Below, piece after piece: positions 12,261 to 21,880 of a DNA stretch of 64,000 nt (the stretch's first letter is position 1; each line of letters begins with the position of its first letter). The stretch is from Posidonia oceanica. Lineage: Eukaryota > Streptophyta > Magnoliopsida > Alismatales > Posidoniaceae. Made by a program: the position numbers and the translations under genes. The stretch lies in assembly GCA_037176725.1 (NCBI GenBank), contig JAZBRS010000050.1, forward strand, positions 18,680,001 through 18,744,000, written 5' to 3'. The notes beneath the pieces were generated by a model, which did no database searches, had not been told where the DNA came from, and worked only from the letters and a program-made list of their open reading frames with translations.

Positions 12261-13150
12261 CCATGTGTGGTTGGTTGTAATCAAAGGATGGAATGTAATC
12301 CAATTATACCTCATAATTGATTACGGTGTTTGGTTCACTAAATTAAACTCCGTAATTTGATTACTTCCATAATTAAACTACTTCATTTTGGTATAATGCA
12401 ATTACATCAAAATTACTAGTAATCTAATTACTATTTTCTTCATAATTGTCAAAGGTAATGACGTCAACATACATCGATGTCATCGCCACTGTTGAGATCA
12501 TTGTGCCAACTGTTGGGATTATTTAAGGCACTATCGGAATCTCTCTAGTGATCGTCGAAGTCGTCCCGTCTTCTGTCGGGATCATTGCGACAATTGTTGG
12601 GATTATTTGAGGTACTATCGAAATTTCTCTAGTTATCACCAAAGTTGTCTTATCTCCTATTGGAATCATTGCGACAATCAACAAAGTGATTTCAACGTTT
12701 GCTAGTCGAAATCTCTCTAATGATCACCAAAGTTATCCCATTTCCCGTCAAAATCGTTGTGATAATTACCGGAGTAATTCTAACGGATAGCTGGAGTGAC
12801 TCCATTGTTCATCAAAATAGTTCCGAACATTGTTGGAGAATAACTCCAACCATCATCGGTAACTCCAGTGATTGCTGAAATTACTCCAACCACTAGGAAA
12901 AATACTTCTGCAATCATCAAAATTACTCCAAACACTATCAGAGTTACTTCAACGATTGTTGGAGTTGTTCCAACTACGATGAAGTAATTTTGAAGATCAC
13001 TAGAATCGATTTTATAATATCTAATCGATTACAAATTTTACTCAACCAATATTATAGTTGATTCCCATATGATCTCTTTATAATGTTCTATGTAAGCAAA
13101 TCCCTTACAATTTGATTACATTACATTACGATTAAGTTAACCAAACATGG
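12261..13150. mobile_element. Putative non-autonomous element with imperfect terminal inverted repeats and internal minisatellite
   Basis: The left end CCATGTGTGGTTGGTTGTAA and the reverse complement of the right end, CCATGTTTGGTTAACTTAAT, match over the first 13 bases with one difference, and both continue into TAATC-rich sequence. Between 12480 and 12970 a diverged repeat of about 85-100 bp recurs (atcattgcgacaattgttgg, tctctctagtgatc, ggagtaattc). No transposase frame exists. No target duplication was found, so the exact ends are provisional. Confidence 0.45.
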
Positions 13151-14193
13151 TTTGTTCATAATAAAAGGAAAGATCGGGATTAACATAAAGAAATAATGGT
13201 TACAGAATTTATTCCAATTAACCCTCCATAATTCTGTAAGCACAACGTTCAACTGATGTAATTATTATGTACCATCAGGCATCAAGCTACCTTTTCTAGC
13301 TGTTGCTTCACATATTCTACATTTTTTTAGAGAAAGAGTCCTCGTGGAGCACAGGTACACACTCTGGGTTATATCTGGCTTCAAATATAAATAAATAGTA
13401 GTCCAACAGGAGAAGTATCTTCATGGGGCAGCCCAACTGATACTGAACGAACCCATGATCCACTCGAGGAGCAGTCTGACCGCTGACTGTAGATTGTCCA
13501 TTACCCAAATTACTTTTCATACTACGAAATGAACATATGGAAATACGCAAAGATGTAGGATGTGAGAACTGTTGAACTAGTTTTATACAATTTAAAAACC
13601 TAGGAAAAAAATTGAGGAAATATAGATATATATGTAAAATACATGACAATGAAAAAATTTATAATGAACCAAGGATTTGGTCAAACCATCTATTTTATGT
13701 GGTATGAGAAGAGCATTTAGCTAAAGAAAGAAGTGCAATCAAAATGAAAATATTATAATATACTTAGTTGTAAAACATGAAATTAATTATAAATAATCAT
13801 TTATGAACTATCTCTATTTAGTAAGAAATAAGAAATAAATAAAAAAGAAAAAAATTATATACAGAGATAAATAAAAATATCTAAATAACGAACATAGTAA
13901 AATAATAAAATTAAGAATAATAATCCAAAACAATGAAATGGCAGTAGCATAAATGGTACTTAATGCATAAAATATTTATTTTAAATAAATATTCCGAAAA
14001 ACGTGGTTGAATAGCAAAAAGAATTATTTTTATGAACCAAAAAGGAAAAAATTGTAAAAATTAAAAAATACACATGAATAGGAAACAAAAAAACGGTAGT
14101 TATTCATTGAAATATATAAATACAAATGAAATAGGTAGACCCTACATAATGAGATTAAAGCCGTTATTGTTGAAAGAAATGGGTGATTGAATT
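13151..14193. other. AT-rich DNA, left part of a diverged tandem array
   Basis: No gene. The last 80 bases (from about 14117, acaaatgaaataggtaga) belong to the same repeat as copies on the far side of the copia element at 19430 and 19640. Confidence 0.5.
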
Positions 14194-14198
14194 GATAT
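14194..14198. repeat. Target-site duplication GATAT (left)
   Basis: GATAT directly abuts the left LTR and recurs at 19345-19349 right after the right LTR. Five bases is the usual copia duplication. Confidence 0.9.
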
Positions 14199-14763
14199 TA
14201 TTACGGAAAACTAAGACAAACACAGATCAAGAGAAGAATGAGAAACAATCAATCACACACACAGAGAAAAGAGAGAAAACGATTTACGTGGTTCACCACA
14301 AAGGGCTACGTCCACAGGCGACGATAAGGAGAAAGCTTCACTATTCTTCAAGATGTTACAAGAGAGAGGGAAGAGAGACCAGAGGAACAGCCGTCACATC
14401 TCCCACAAGGTTTATAACGAAATGAACTTACATTTCATACCCAAAAATGGGTTAAAGTATATAAACAAACTGCCATAGCAGACGTCTGCAGCGGACGTCT
14501 ACTAAATCGTTGCTTCCTTCAGCAGCGGGGGCAGACGTCCGGAACGGACATCCGCAAAAGTTTTGCTACACCTATAGAATTGGCAGACGTCCGTTCCGCT
14601 CAAACGCTGTCCAACCCAGAGACTTAGCGGACGTTTGGAACAGACGTCCGCTCGAGAACTGATGCCGAGTTCTCCCCTTTTGACGAAGTAGTGGACGTCC
14701 GGAGCGGATGTTCGCTTGAGTTTCTGAGGCTCAATAAACCTTAGATTCAAGACATATTTAACA
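14199..14763 (-). repeat. 3' LTR of the Tork-like copia element
   Basis: Aligned with 18792-19344, it shares AAGACAAACACAGATC, GATTTACGTGGTTCACCACA and the end TTTAACA. On the minus strand it begins TGTTAAATAT at 14763. The order is U3 with a cluster of GACGTC palindromes (14478-14712), TATA sequence TTTATATAC (complement of 14456-14465), then R-U5. Confidence 0.92.
14478..14712 (-). promoter_or_regulatory. Tandem C-box-like (GACGTC) enhancer array in U3
   Basis: Five paired copies of a degenerate palindrome around GCGGACGTCCGC lie at about 40-65-bp spacing (for example GCAGACGTCCGGAACGGAC near 14531 and AGCGGACGTTTGGAACAGAC near 14627). They end immediately upstream of the TATA sequence on the minus strand. 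GACGTC is the C-box form of the ACGT core bound by plant bZIP factors; a role as enhancer is inferred from position. The right LTR has the same array at 19070-19290. Confidence 0.6.
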
Positions 14764-14777
14764 ATTCTCCACCTTGA
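14764..14777 (-). other. Polypurine tract of the Tork-like element
   Basis: The minus strand reads CAAGGTGGAGAAT immediately before the 3' LTR. Tork/Tnt1 elements commonly have a nearly identical plus-strand primer here. Confidence 0.85.
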
Positions 14778-14817
14778 CTTGAATCCTCTTGCCACCACCA
14801 GTCCCACCTTGGGGCTA

Positions 14818-17800
14818 CTACCAACTATCAACATTGAGCAAGTCTAAACAATGTAGAAACTTGCTCTCAGGAACCGGTTTAGTGAACATATCGGCATGAT
14901 TGTCTTTTGTGCCAATCTTCTTCATCTTAATTCTCCTCTCTATACGGATGAAGTGATATCTCACATCAACATGCTTGGTCCTGTCATGATGCACTTGAAA
15001 CTTGGCTAAGCATATTGCACTCAAACTGTCACAAAACACTATAGCCTGATCTTATTCTAGTTCAAGATCTCCAACTAGTCTTTTAAGCTAGATGCCTTCC
15101 TTAGCAGCTTCCGTTAACGTCATATACTCTGCCTCTGTTGTAGACAAGGTAACTGATGATTGTAGAGTTGCTTTCTAACTCACTATGGAAACTCACTATG
15201 GAACTATCCACTATGAAAACATAACCAGTCATTGATCTTCTACTATCTACATCTGCAACGTAATCTGAATCAGAATAACCTGCAACTAAGCAATCTACAC
15301 CACCTCCATAGATGAGACCTATATCAGATGTTCCTTTCAGATACTGGAATAAGCACTTTACAGTATGCCAATGTTCTTTTCCAGGTTTACTCATAAACCT
15401 GCTAACAACACTAACAACATGTGCAATATCAAGCCTAGTGCACACCATCGCATACATCAGACTCCCAACTGTGCTAGCATAAGGAACACGAGACATGTAC
15501 TCCTAATTGGCTTCTGACTGAGATGCAAAAACCGTAGAAAGATGTAAGTTTGCAACGGATGGAGTATTCAAAGGTTTTGCAGTAGCCATACCAAACTTTG
15601 ATAAGACTTTCTAAATGAAGCTCTTTTGTGACAAGAAGAGCTTCTCCTGATTTTTGTCCCTATAGATCTCCATTCTCAGAATTTTCTTTACCGCACCGAG
15701 GTCTTTCATATCAAATTCTGAACTGAGGAGTTTCTTTAGCTTCTGAATCTCTGTTTTGTCTCGTGCGGTGATAAGCATATCATCTACATAGAGAAATAAA
15801 TAGATGTATGAACCATCATTCAACATGTTGTAATACACACAACAATCATATGGACTCCTGTTGTAGCCATTTTCAATCATAAAATAGTCAAACCTCTTAT
15901 ACTATTGCCTTAAAGATTGCTTGAATCCATACAGAGATTTCTTCAATCTGCATACATAAACTTCCTTTCCAATAATGGCGAACCCCTCTGGTTGGCTCAT
16001 CAAGATATCTTCTTCTAGCTTTCCATGTAGAAAAGCTGTTTCACGTCTAATTGCTCAAGCTCCAAATTTCGATGTAACACTAATGCAAGTAACATCTGGA
16101 TACAGGTGTGTCTAACAACCAGTGAGAAAATCTCGTTGTAATCAACTCCTTCTTTCTGATTGTAGCCTTTTGCAACTAACCATGCCTTGTATCTTGTCCC
16201 TTCAATCCCTTGGATTCCAGCCTTCTTCTTGAAGACCCACTTGCAACCAACAATTCTTCTCTCCTTTGGTACCTTGACTAGTTCCCATGTTTGATTATTG
16301 TGAAGAGATTCCATCTCCTCACCCATTGCAGCAATCCACTAAGTGGATTCTGTACTTCTGATAGCTTCCCTGTTGGTAGAGGGCTCCTCAGACTCCACCT
16401 CATCTACTGCTTGAAGAGCACAAGCCATCATGCTCTCATAGCCATATTTCTTTGCAGCATTGATCTGTCTCCGAGGTCGATCAGTAACAATACTATACGG
16501 CCGTTCTTCTTGTTGTTGCTCTTCAGATTCTGTATTGGTCTCTAGCTCGTGACTTTGTAATGAATCTTCGTTATCTTTCTGAATGGGAGTTATTTCAAAC
16601 TCCACCTGTTTGACGGCACTGTCACTGCTTCCTAAAAGAGATGACTCCACACTAGGGTGAAGCATAGAATTTTCATTAAGAGTTACGCTTCTACTAAGAA
16701 TAACTTTACATTGAGAAGGAGACCAATTTCTGTATCCTTTTACCCCAGCACCATAACCCATAAACAACCCCTTCCTTGCCCTTTGCTCTAACTTACCCTC
16801 ACTAACATGGTAATAAGCAGGACATCTGAATATTCTAGGATTAGAATAAGTAGTAGGTTTTCTAGACCATACCTCGAAGGAAGTTTTATTATCAATGGCA
16901 CTTGCTGGGCTGCGATTCACGAAATAGCATACCGTGTTCACTGCCTCTACCCAAAAAGACTTCTTCAATCCAGAATTTGAGACCATGCATCGAGCTTTCT
17001 CTAACGATGTTCTGTTCATCCATTCTACTACACTGTTATGTTGTGTCGTGTCTTTAACTATACGGTGCCTAGCAATGACTGCATCCTTGCATAAATCATT
17101 GAATTCCTTGGAACAAAACTCCAGACCATTATCGGTACGAAGGCGCTTGATTTTCTTTTCTGTCTGATTTTCCACCAGTGTCTTCCTTTGCTTGAAGACT
17201 TTGAATGCCTTACTCTTGTGTTTCATCATGAATACCCAAGTCATGCTTGAGTAATCATCTATCACAAAAAAGGAGAACATTGAACCTCCTAGAGATGGGA
17301 CATGTGAGGGACCCCAACAATTGGCGTGGATATAATCAAGTGTTGCCTTTATTGTATGCACTGCCTTACAAAACTAGACTTGGCGTTGCTTGCCGAAAAC
17401 ACAGTGCTCACAGAATTCAAGGTCTACTACCTTATGGCCTCCCAGAAGGCCTTGCTTGCTCAAAACTGTCATCCCCTTCTCACTCAGATGCGCAAGCAGC
17501 ATATGCCACAACTTTGTCTGATCTAATTCTGACTGCTCTGAAGGAGATACTGTTGCCACGGAACCTATCACAGTTGAACCTTGGAGGATATACAAAGGAC
17601 CTCTCTTGACACTCTTCATAACAACCAAAACTCCTTTTGTCACCTGAAGTACTCCACCTCCACCACTGTATTTAAATCCTTTGTCATCTAATGCCATCAA
17701 AGATATTAAATTCTTACCCAACTCTGGAACATGTCGAACATTGGGCAATGTTCTCACCATACCGTCATGCATTCTAATCTGAATAGTACCACTACCAATC

Positions 17801-18750
17801 GTTCTGCAAACGGCAATAGTGGCCATAGAAACATTACCACCGTCAACCTTCTCATAGGTTGAAAACCATTCCCTGTTCGGGCACATGTGATGTGAAGCAC
17901 CAGAATCCAACATCCAACTATCAGTTGGATACTGAACATCAAAAGCGGTAAAGGCAATGTCTAGTTCTGATGAAGAATCATCCTGTGCCACAGCAGCAAC
18001 TAGCACCTTTGACTTCTTCTTGGGACAATCAACCTTCAAGTGGCCAGGTTCCTTACAATAGTTGCATATGTCCCTCGGATTTAGATGTCTACCTTTAGAC
18101 TTCGACCTTCTTTTGTCTTTCTTGTTGTTTTTCTCAAAACGTCCATGTCCCTTGTCAGAACTTGTAGCCACGAGTCCTGAACCAAAATTATCAGCACTAC
18201 CACTCGATGCCATCTGATGGAGTTCTCTTGTATGTAAACTAAATCTAACCTCTTCTAGAGAAACCATATCCTTTCCGATAACGAAGGATTGAACAAAATT
18301 CTCATAAGACTGAGGAAGAGAAACTAACAGAAATAGGGCAGCATCTTCATCCTCTATCTTGACGTCGATGTTTCACAATTTCATTAGCAAAGTATTTAAC
18401 TGATCCAGATGGTCTTTCAAAGACGTACCTTCTTTCAAACAGAGGGCAAACAAACTTTGCTTTAGTAGCAGCTTGTTGGTTAAAGACTATGTCATATACA
18501 GACTCTCCAACTTCAACCAAAGACCGGTTGCAGTCTCTTCATCCGCAACTTCGATGATGACCTCGTCGACTGAGGAGTGCGCTTTCTCCTCCTACGTAGC
18601 CAACTCAGCTTCATCTATTCCAACAGATTTTGTCTTTGATAACAGCGACCAGATGCCCTGTTGCTTTAACAAAGCCTGCATCTTGATTTTCCATAGACTG
18701 AAACGGTTCTTCCCGATGAACTTCTTGATCTTCACGTTGTGTGACGACAT
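14818..18750 (-). pseudogene. Copia gag-pol, interrupted
   Basis: Gag begins at 18750 (MSSHNVKIKKF, then RFSLWKIKMQALL). A CCHC knuckle CNYCKEPGHLKVDC lies near 18040, the protease motif LDSGASHH near 17910, integrase at about 17360-16700 (RTDNGLEF and VVEWMNRT present), reverse transcriptase at 16326-15611 with YVDD intact, and RNase H to 14818, ending ADMFTKPVPESK. Damage visible: the first integrase aspartate is replaced (HANCWGP where HxDLWGP is usual), stops after the gag N-terminus and near 17370, and several frame changes around 15180-15500 and 16010. The enzyme set would make cDNA from genomic-length RNA and integrate it; this copy cannot do so unaided. Confidence 0.9.
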
Positions 18751-18778
18751 CTTCTCTTGTGTAGATGAACTCGAAAAC

Positions 18779-18790
18779 TTTGATATCAGG
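18779..18790 (-). other. Primer-binding site of the Tork-like element
   Basis: The minus strand reads CCTGATATCAAA directly after the 5' LTR, a decayed form of TGGTATCAGAGC, complementary to initiator methionine tRNA. Confidence 0.7.
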
Positions 18791-18791
18791 T

Positions 18792-19344
18792 TGTTGCGGA
18801 AAACCAAGACAAACACAGATCGAGAGAAGAAGGAGAAACAAACAAGCACACATACAGAGAAAAGAGAGAAAATGATTTACGTGGTTCACCACAAAGGGCT
18901 ACATCCACGGGCGACGGTAAGGAGAAAGCTTCACTATTCTTCAAGATGTTACTAGGGAGAGGGGAGAGAGACCAGAGGAACAACCGTCACATTTCCCACA
19001 AGGTTTACAACGGAATGAACTCACATTTCATACCCTAAAATGGGTTAAAGTATATAAATAGACTGCCGCAGCGGACGTCCGCTAAATCGTTGCTTCCATC
19101 AGTAGCGCAGGTGGATGTCTGGATCGGACGTCCGCAAAAGTTTTGCTACACCTAGAGAATTGGTGGACAACCGAAATGGATGTCCACTCAAACGCTATCC
19201 AACCTAGAGACTTAGCGGACGTCTGGAACGAACGTCCACTCAAGTACTAATGCCGAGTTCTCCCTTTTTGACGAAGTAGCGGACGTCTCAAGTCGCCCAA
19301 GGTTCTGAGGCTCAATAAACCTTAGATTCAAGGGATATTTAACA
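18792..19344 (-). repeat. 5' LTR of the Tork-like copia element
   Basis: It starts TGTTGCGG and ends TTTAACA on the plus strand, with TATATAAATAG at 19051-19061 (minus-strand TATA) and the GACGTC array at 19070-19290. Several GACGTC words have become GATGTC here, as expected for deamination. Confidence 0.92.
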
Positions 19345-19858
19345 GATATCCTCTTAGAATAGGTGGACCCCACATAGTGTAATTTTAATAAATAGAATAA
19401 ACACAAAAAGGAGAAAAGGAAAATGAATTAATAAATATATACCTACAAATGAAATAGGTGGATCCACAATAAGATTAAAATGGTTACTGTTGGAATAGAT
19501 GGGTGTTAAGTTTCAAATGCTCATGGAATAGGTGGATCCTAATTCCTATATAGTGAGATTTAAAAAATTATATAGTGAGATTTAAAAAATTACAGTAAAC
19601 TCAAAAAGGAGAAAAATTAAAATAAAATATATATATAATTACAAATGAAATAGATGGACCCCACATAATAGTATTAAAATAGTTATTACTTGAAATAAGT
19701 GTTGGGATTGTAATGGATGTTAGGATTGTAATGGCAGTTGGATTAGGTGGGACTCACATAATGAAATTAAAGGAGAAAAAATGAAAAGAGGAATTTTGCT
19801 TCCTCATATTGTATCATATCTTTCTCTCTCCTAAATAAATATTATATATAGTATAGGT
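19345..19858. repeat. Diverged AT-rich tandem array (about 200-bp unit), right part
   Basis: Blocks containing ACAAATGAAATAGGTGGA, CACATAATGAGATTAAA and AAACACAAAAAGGAGAAAA recur at about 19360-19410, 19430-19510, 19535-19620, 19640-19720 and 19740-19790, and once left of the copia element at 14117-14190. A 22-bp direct repeat (tatagtgagatttaaaaaat) sits at 19555-19598. Confidence 0.65.
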
Positions 19859-20036
19859 ATGAAAATATAAGGATTTGAATTGTGGTTATATATAGATGAA
19901 TCTCTCCGCTCATAGTCAATTAGTTTTGAATTGAATTTTCATACTTCAAAATGATATCAGAGTCGAAAGATACCCATATGAGTCCAAGACCAAATCCATT
20001 CAAGTCCAAAATAGACACTCCTAGGACCCAAAATAG

Positions 20037-20044
20037 CTCACAAG
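20037..20044. repeat. 8-bp target-site duplication CTCACAAG (left)
   Basis: CTCACAAG occurs immediately before the element at 20045 and again at 21283-21290. Eight bases is the hAT duplication length. Confidence 0.92.
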
Positions 20045-21282
20045 TAGGGGTGTAAATGGGTCAGGTTGGGTCAAGTTTAGAGTTTATCCTAACCTTAACC
20101 CATCCTTTCCTAACAGATAATGGGTCGAGTGAATACCCGTTTCAAAAATTTATAGCCGTTATCCTATAGTGGGTAGGATTGACAAGCCAAACGAGTGAGT
20201 TTTTTTAGTTAAAATTTATATCATTTCATGAGCTTATCATGGGTTGAATTGAGCTCAAAATAATTATTTTTTGAATTGATCCCTCGCTATTGATGAGAAT
20301 TCTTTTCAAATCAAATAACACATGGCAATTCTTGTAAATTAGACAACCTTGCAATTATCAACACCAATCAATTTACTTAAGTCTAAACAATAAGCTACAA
20401 TAAGTCAATTAAGCATCATAAACAAAAAATCAATAACGTAATCAATCAATAAATTAATCAAAGTATTATTAACCCATCTTAAGTTCGTTAACTTTTCAAA
20501 AAAAAAAAATTTTACTCAAAGCAAACAACAACTCCATTCGCAAATCCAAAGATAGGTCAATAGCCATATGTTGTGTTTAATAAGCATAGAAGATTCTATA
20601 GAACTCAGAGCACATGATTTATAAGAATGATAAATAATACAAAACATTTGACAGTTGGCACATGACTCGAACATGTGCTGGAAATAAATCTACTTAAGAT
20701 TCATTGTTCAAATGTATGCATTAACTCAAAAAAACATTTGTACATGATTCAAACAGTTGGTGGTTTATACATGATTCGAATGATAAACAACAGAAAATAA
20801 TTCAAATAGCTTGGAGTGGCAGAGTAGTGGAGCGATGACCTGATCGAGCATTGGAGCAGCAGCCCAACCAAGCAACAAAGTTGTGGTCTTGCCGTAGTGG
20901 TGGCGTGGCTATGTGGCGAAGTACTAGAGTAACGGAGTGGCAATTCGGGTAGTGGAGTGGAAGTGGGAACGTAGGATGGTGGAAGACTGGGAGAGATGGA
21001 ATGCTGGCTATCGTGTGTGAAAAATTGAAAGAGTGAAAGTGAATGGGACCACAGGGAATTAAGGTTAATGGGTTTAAGCTAGTAAATTACGTCTACATTG
21101 TTGGATAATGGGTTAACGGGTGACCCGTAATATGTTACCCATATCTTGACCCACTAAGTGAATGAGTTAGCGGATGACAGGTTAACGGGTCATCAGGTAT
21201 ATGAAATCTCTACCTTAACCCATCCCTAACGAGTTGAATTGGGTCGGATTAGCAGGTGATACCCGACCCACTTACAACCCTA
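20045..21282. mobile_element. Non-autonomous hAT transposon (1238 bp)
   Basis: The ends TAGGGGTGTAAATGGGTC (20045-20062) and the reverse complement of 21265-21282, TAGGGTTGTAAGTGGGTC, match at 16 of 18 bases, and an exact 8-bp duplication CTCACAAG flanks them. Subterminal regions are dense in GGGTTAA/TTAACCC and GGGTCA/TGACCC words. No transposase frame is present; the short ORFs near 20750-20940 lack hAT motifs. It must have been mobilised by enzyme supplied elsewhere. Confidence 0.9.
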
Positions 21283-21585
21283 CTCACAAGGGATGAAGAA
21301 TATTAGAATAATAATCTCACATTAGAAAATATAGGGATTTGACTGGTAGTTATATATAATTAGACTCTTCATCTCATAATCAATTAATTTTGAGTTGTTT
21401 GTTCATACTTTAACAGAAGAAAAAGTGAGCAATTGCTAGTGGTGAACATAAAATTACTTAGGCAATCGTTCATAGCCTATTTCATAAGTAAAGAAGGGAA
21501 GATACATCACTATATCAAACAACACAAGGGATCAAAAAAATTACTCATATATTAGATGTGAACAATGGAGTATGATAGGGTTGTC

Positions 21586-21746
21586 TGTTAATATACCATG
21601 TATATACGTATTCGGTTAGAGGGTTTCTTCTAGAATAGTATAGAATATTTTAGCTTGTAACAACCTGTAACAATCCTAACAAACTCTTGTATAAATACAT
21701 GGTTCCTCCTCCTTTAGAGATGAGGAGAAATATTTTCCATCCAACA
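21586..21746 (+). repeat. 5' LTR of the Ale-like copia element
   Basis: It begins TGTTAATATACC and ends CCAACA, contains TATAAATAC (about 21692) as a probable TATA box, and is followed at once by the primer site. Confidence 0.8.
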
Positions 21747-21758
21747 TGGTATCAAAGG
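21747..21758 (+). other. Primer-binding site of the Ale-like element
   Basis: TGGTATCAAAGG follows the LTR end directly and matches the methionine tRNA primer consensus TGGTATCAGAGC at its first eight positions. Confidence 0.85.
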
Positions 21759-21880
21759 CACATCGATTCTAATTCCTTTTTTTTTCTCTTTTCTCTCTTC
21801 TCTTCTTTCTTCTCCCGTGACTGCTCTATCCGTCTGAGCCCTCTCTCTGCCGTCTCCGATGACTCCTCTTCCTTTCTCCG

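Larger units (their letters stand above)
14199..19344 (-). mobile_element. Ty1/copia retrotransposon, Tork/Tnt1-like, complete but inactive
   Basis: The element is 5146 bp, with LTRs of about 565 and 553 bp, flanked by an exact 5-bp duplication GATAT (14194-14198 and 19345-19349). The left terminal dinucleotide has decayed from TG to TA. On the minus strand it carries a primer site, gag, protease, integrase, reverse transcriptase, RNase H in the copia order, and a purine tract AAGGTGGAGAAT next to the 3' LTR, as in Tnt1/Tork elements. Stops and frame changes make it non-autonomous. It landed in a pre-existing tandem array. Confidence 0.93.
19860..21415 (+). mobile_element. TRIM-like miniature LTR retrotransposon, interrupted by an hAT element
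   Basis: Two direct repeats of about 91 bp, 19860-19951 and 21324-21415, share GAAAATATA.GGATTTGA, TATATA and TCAATTA.TTTTGA, and end in CATACTT. Straight after the first comes TGATATCAGAGTC, a near match to the methionine tRNA primer site. Without the inserted hAT element the unit is only about 310 bp with no coding capacity, which fits a TRIM. The terminal TG of the right copy is lost and no target duplication was seen. Confidence 0.55.
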
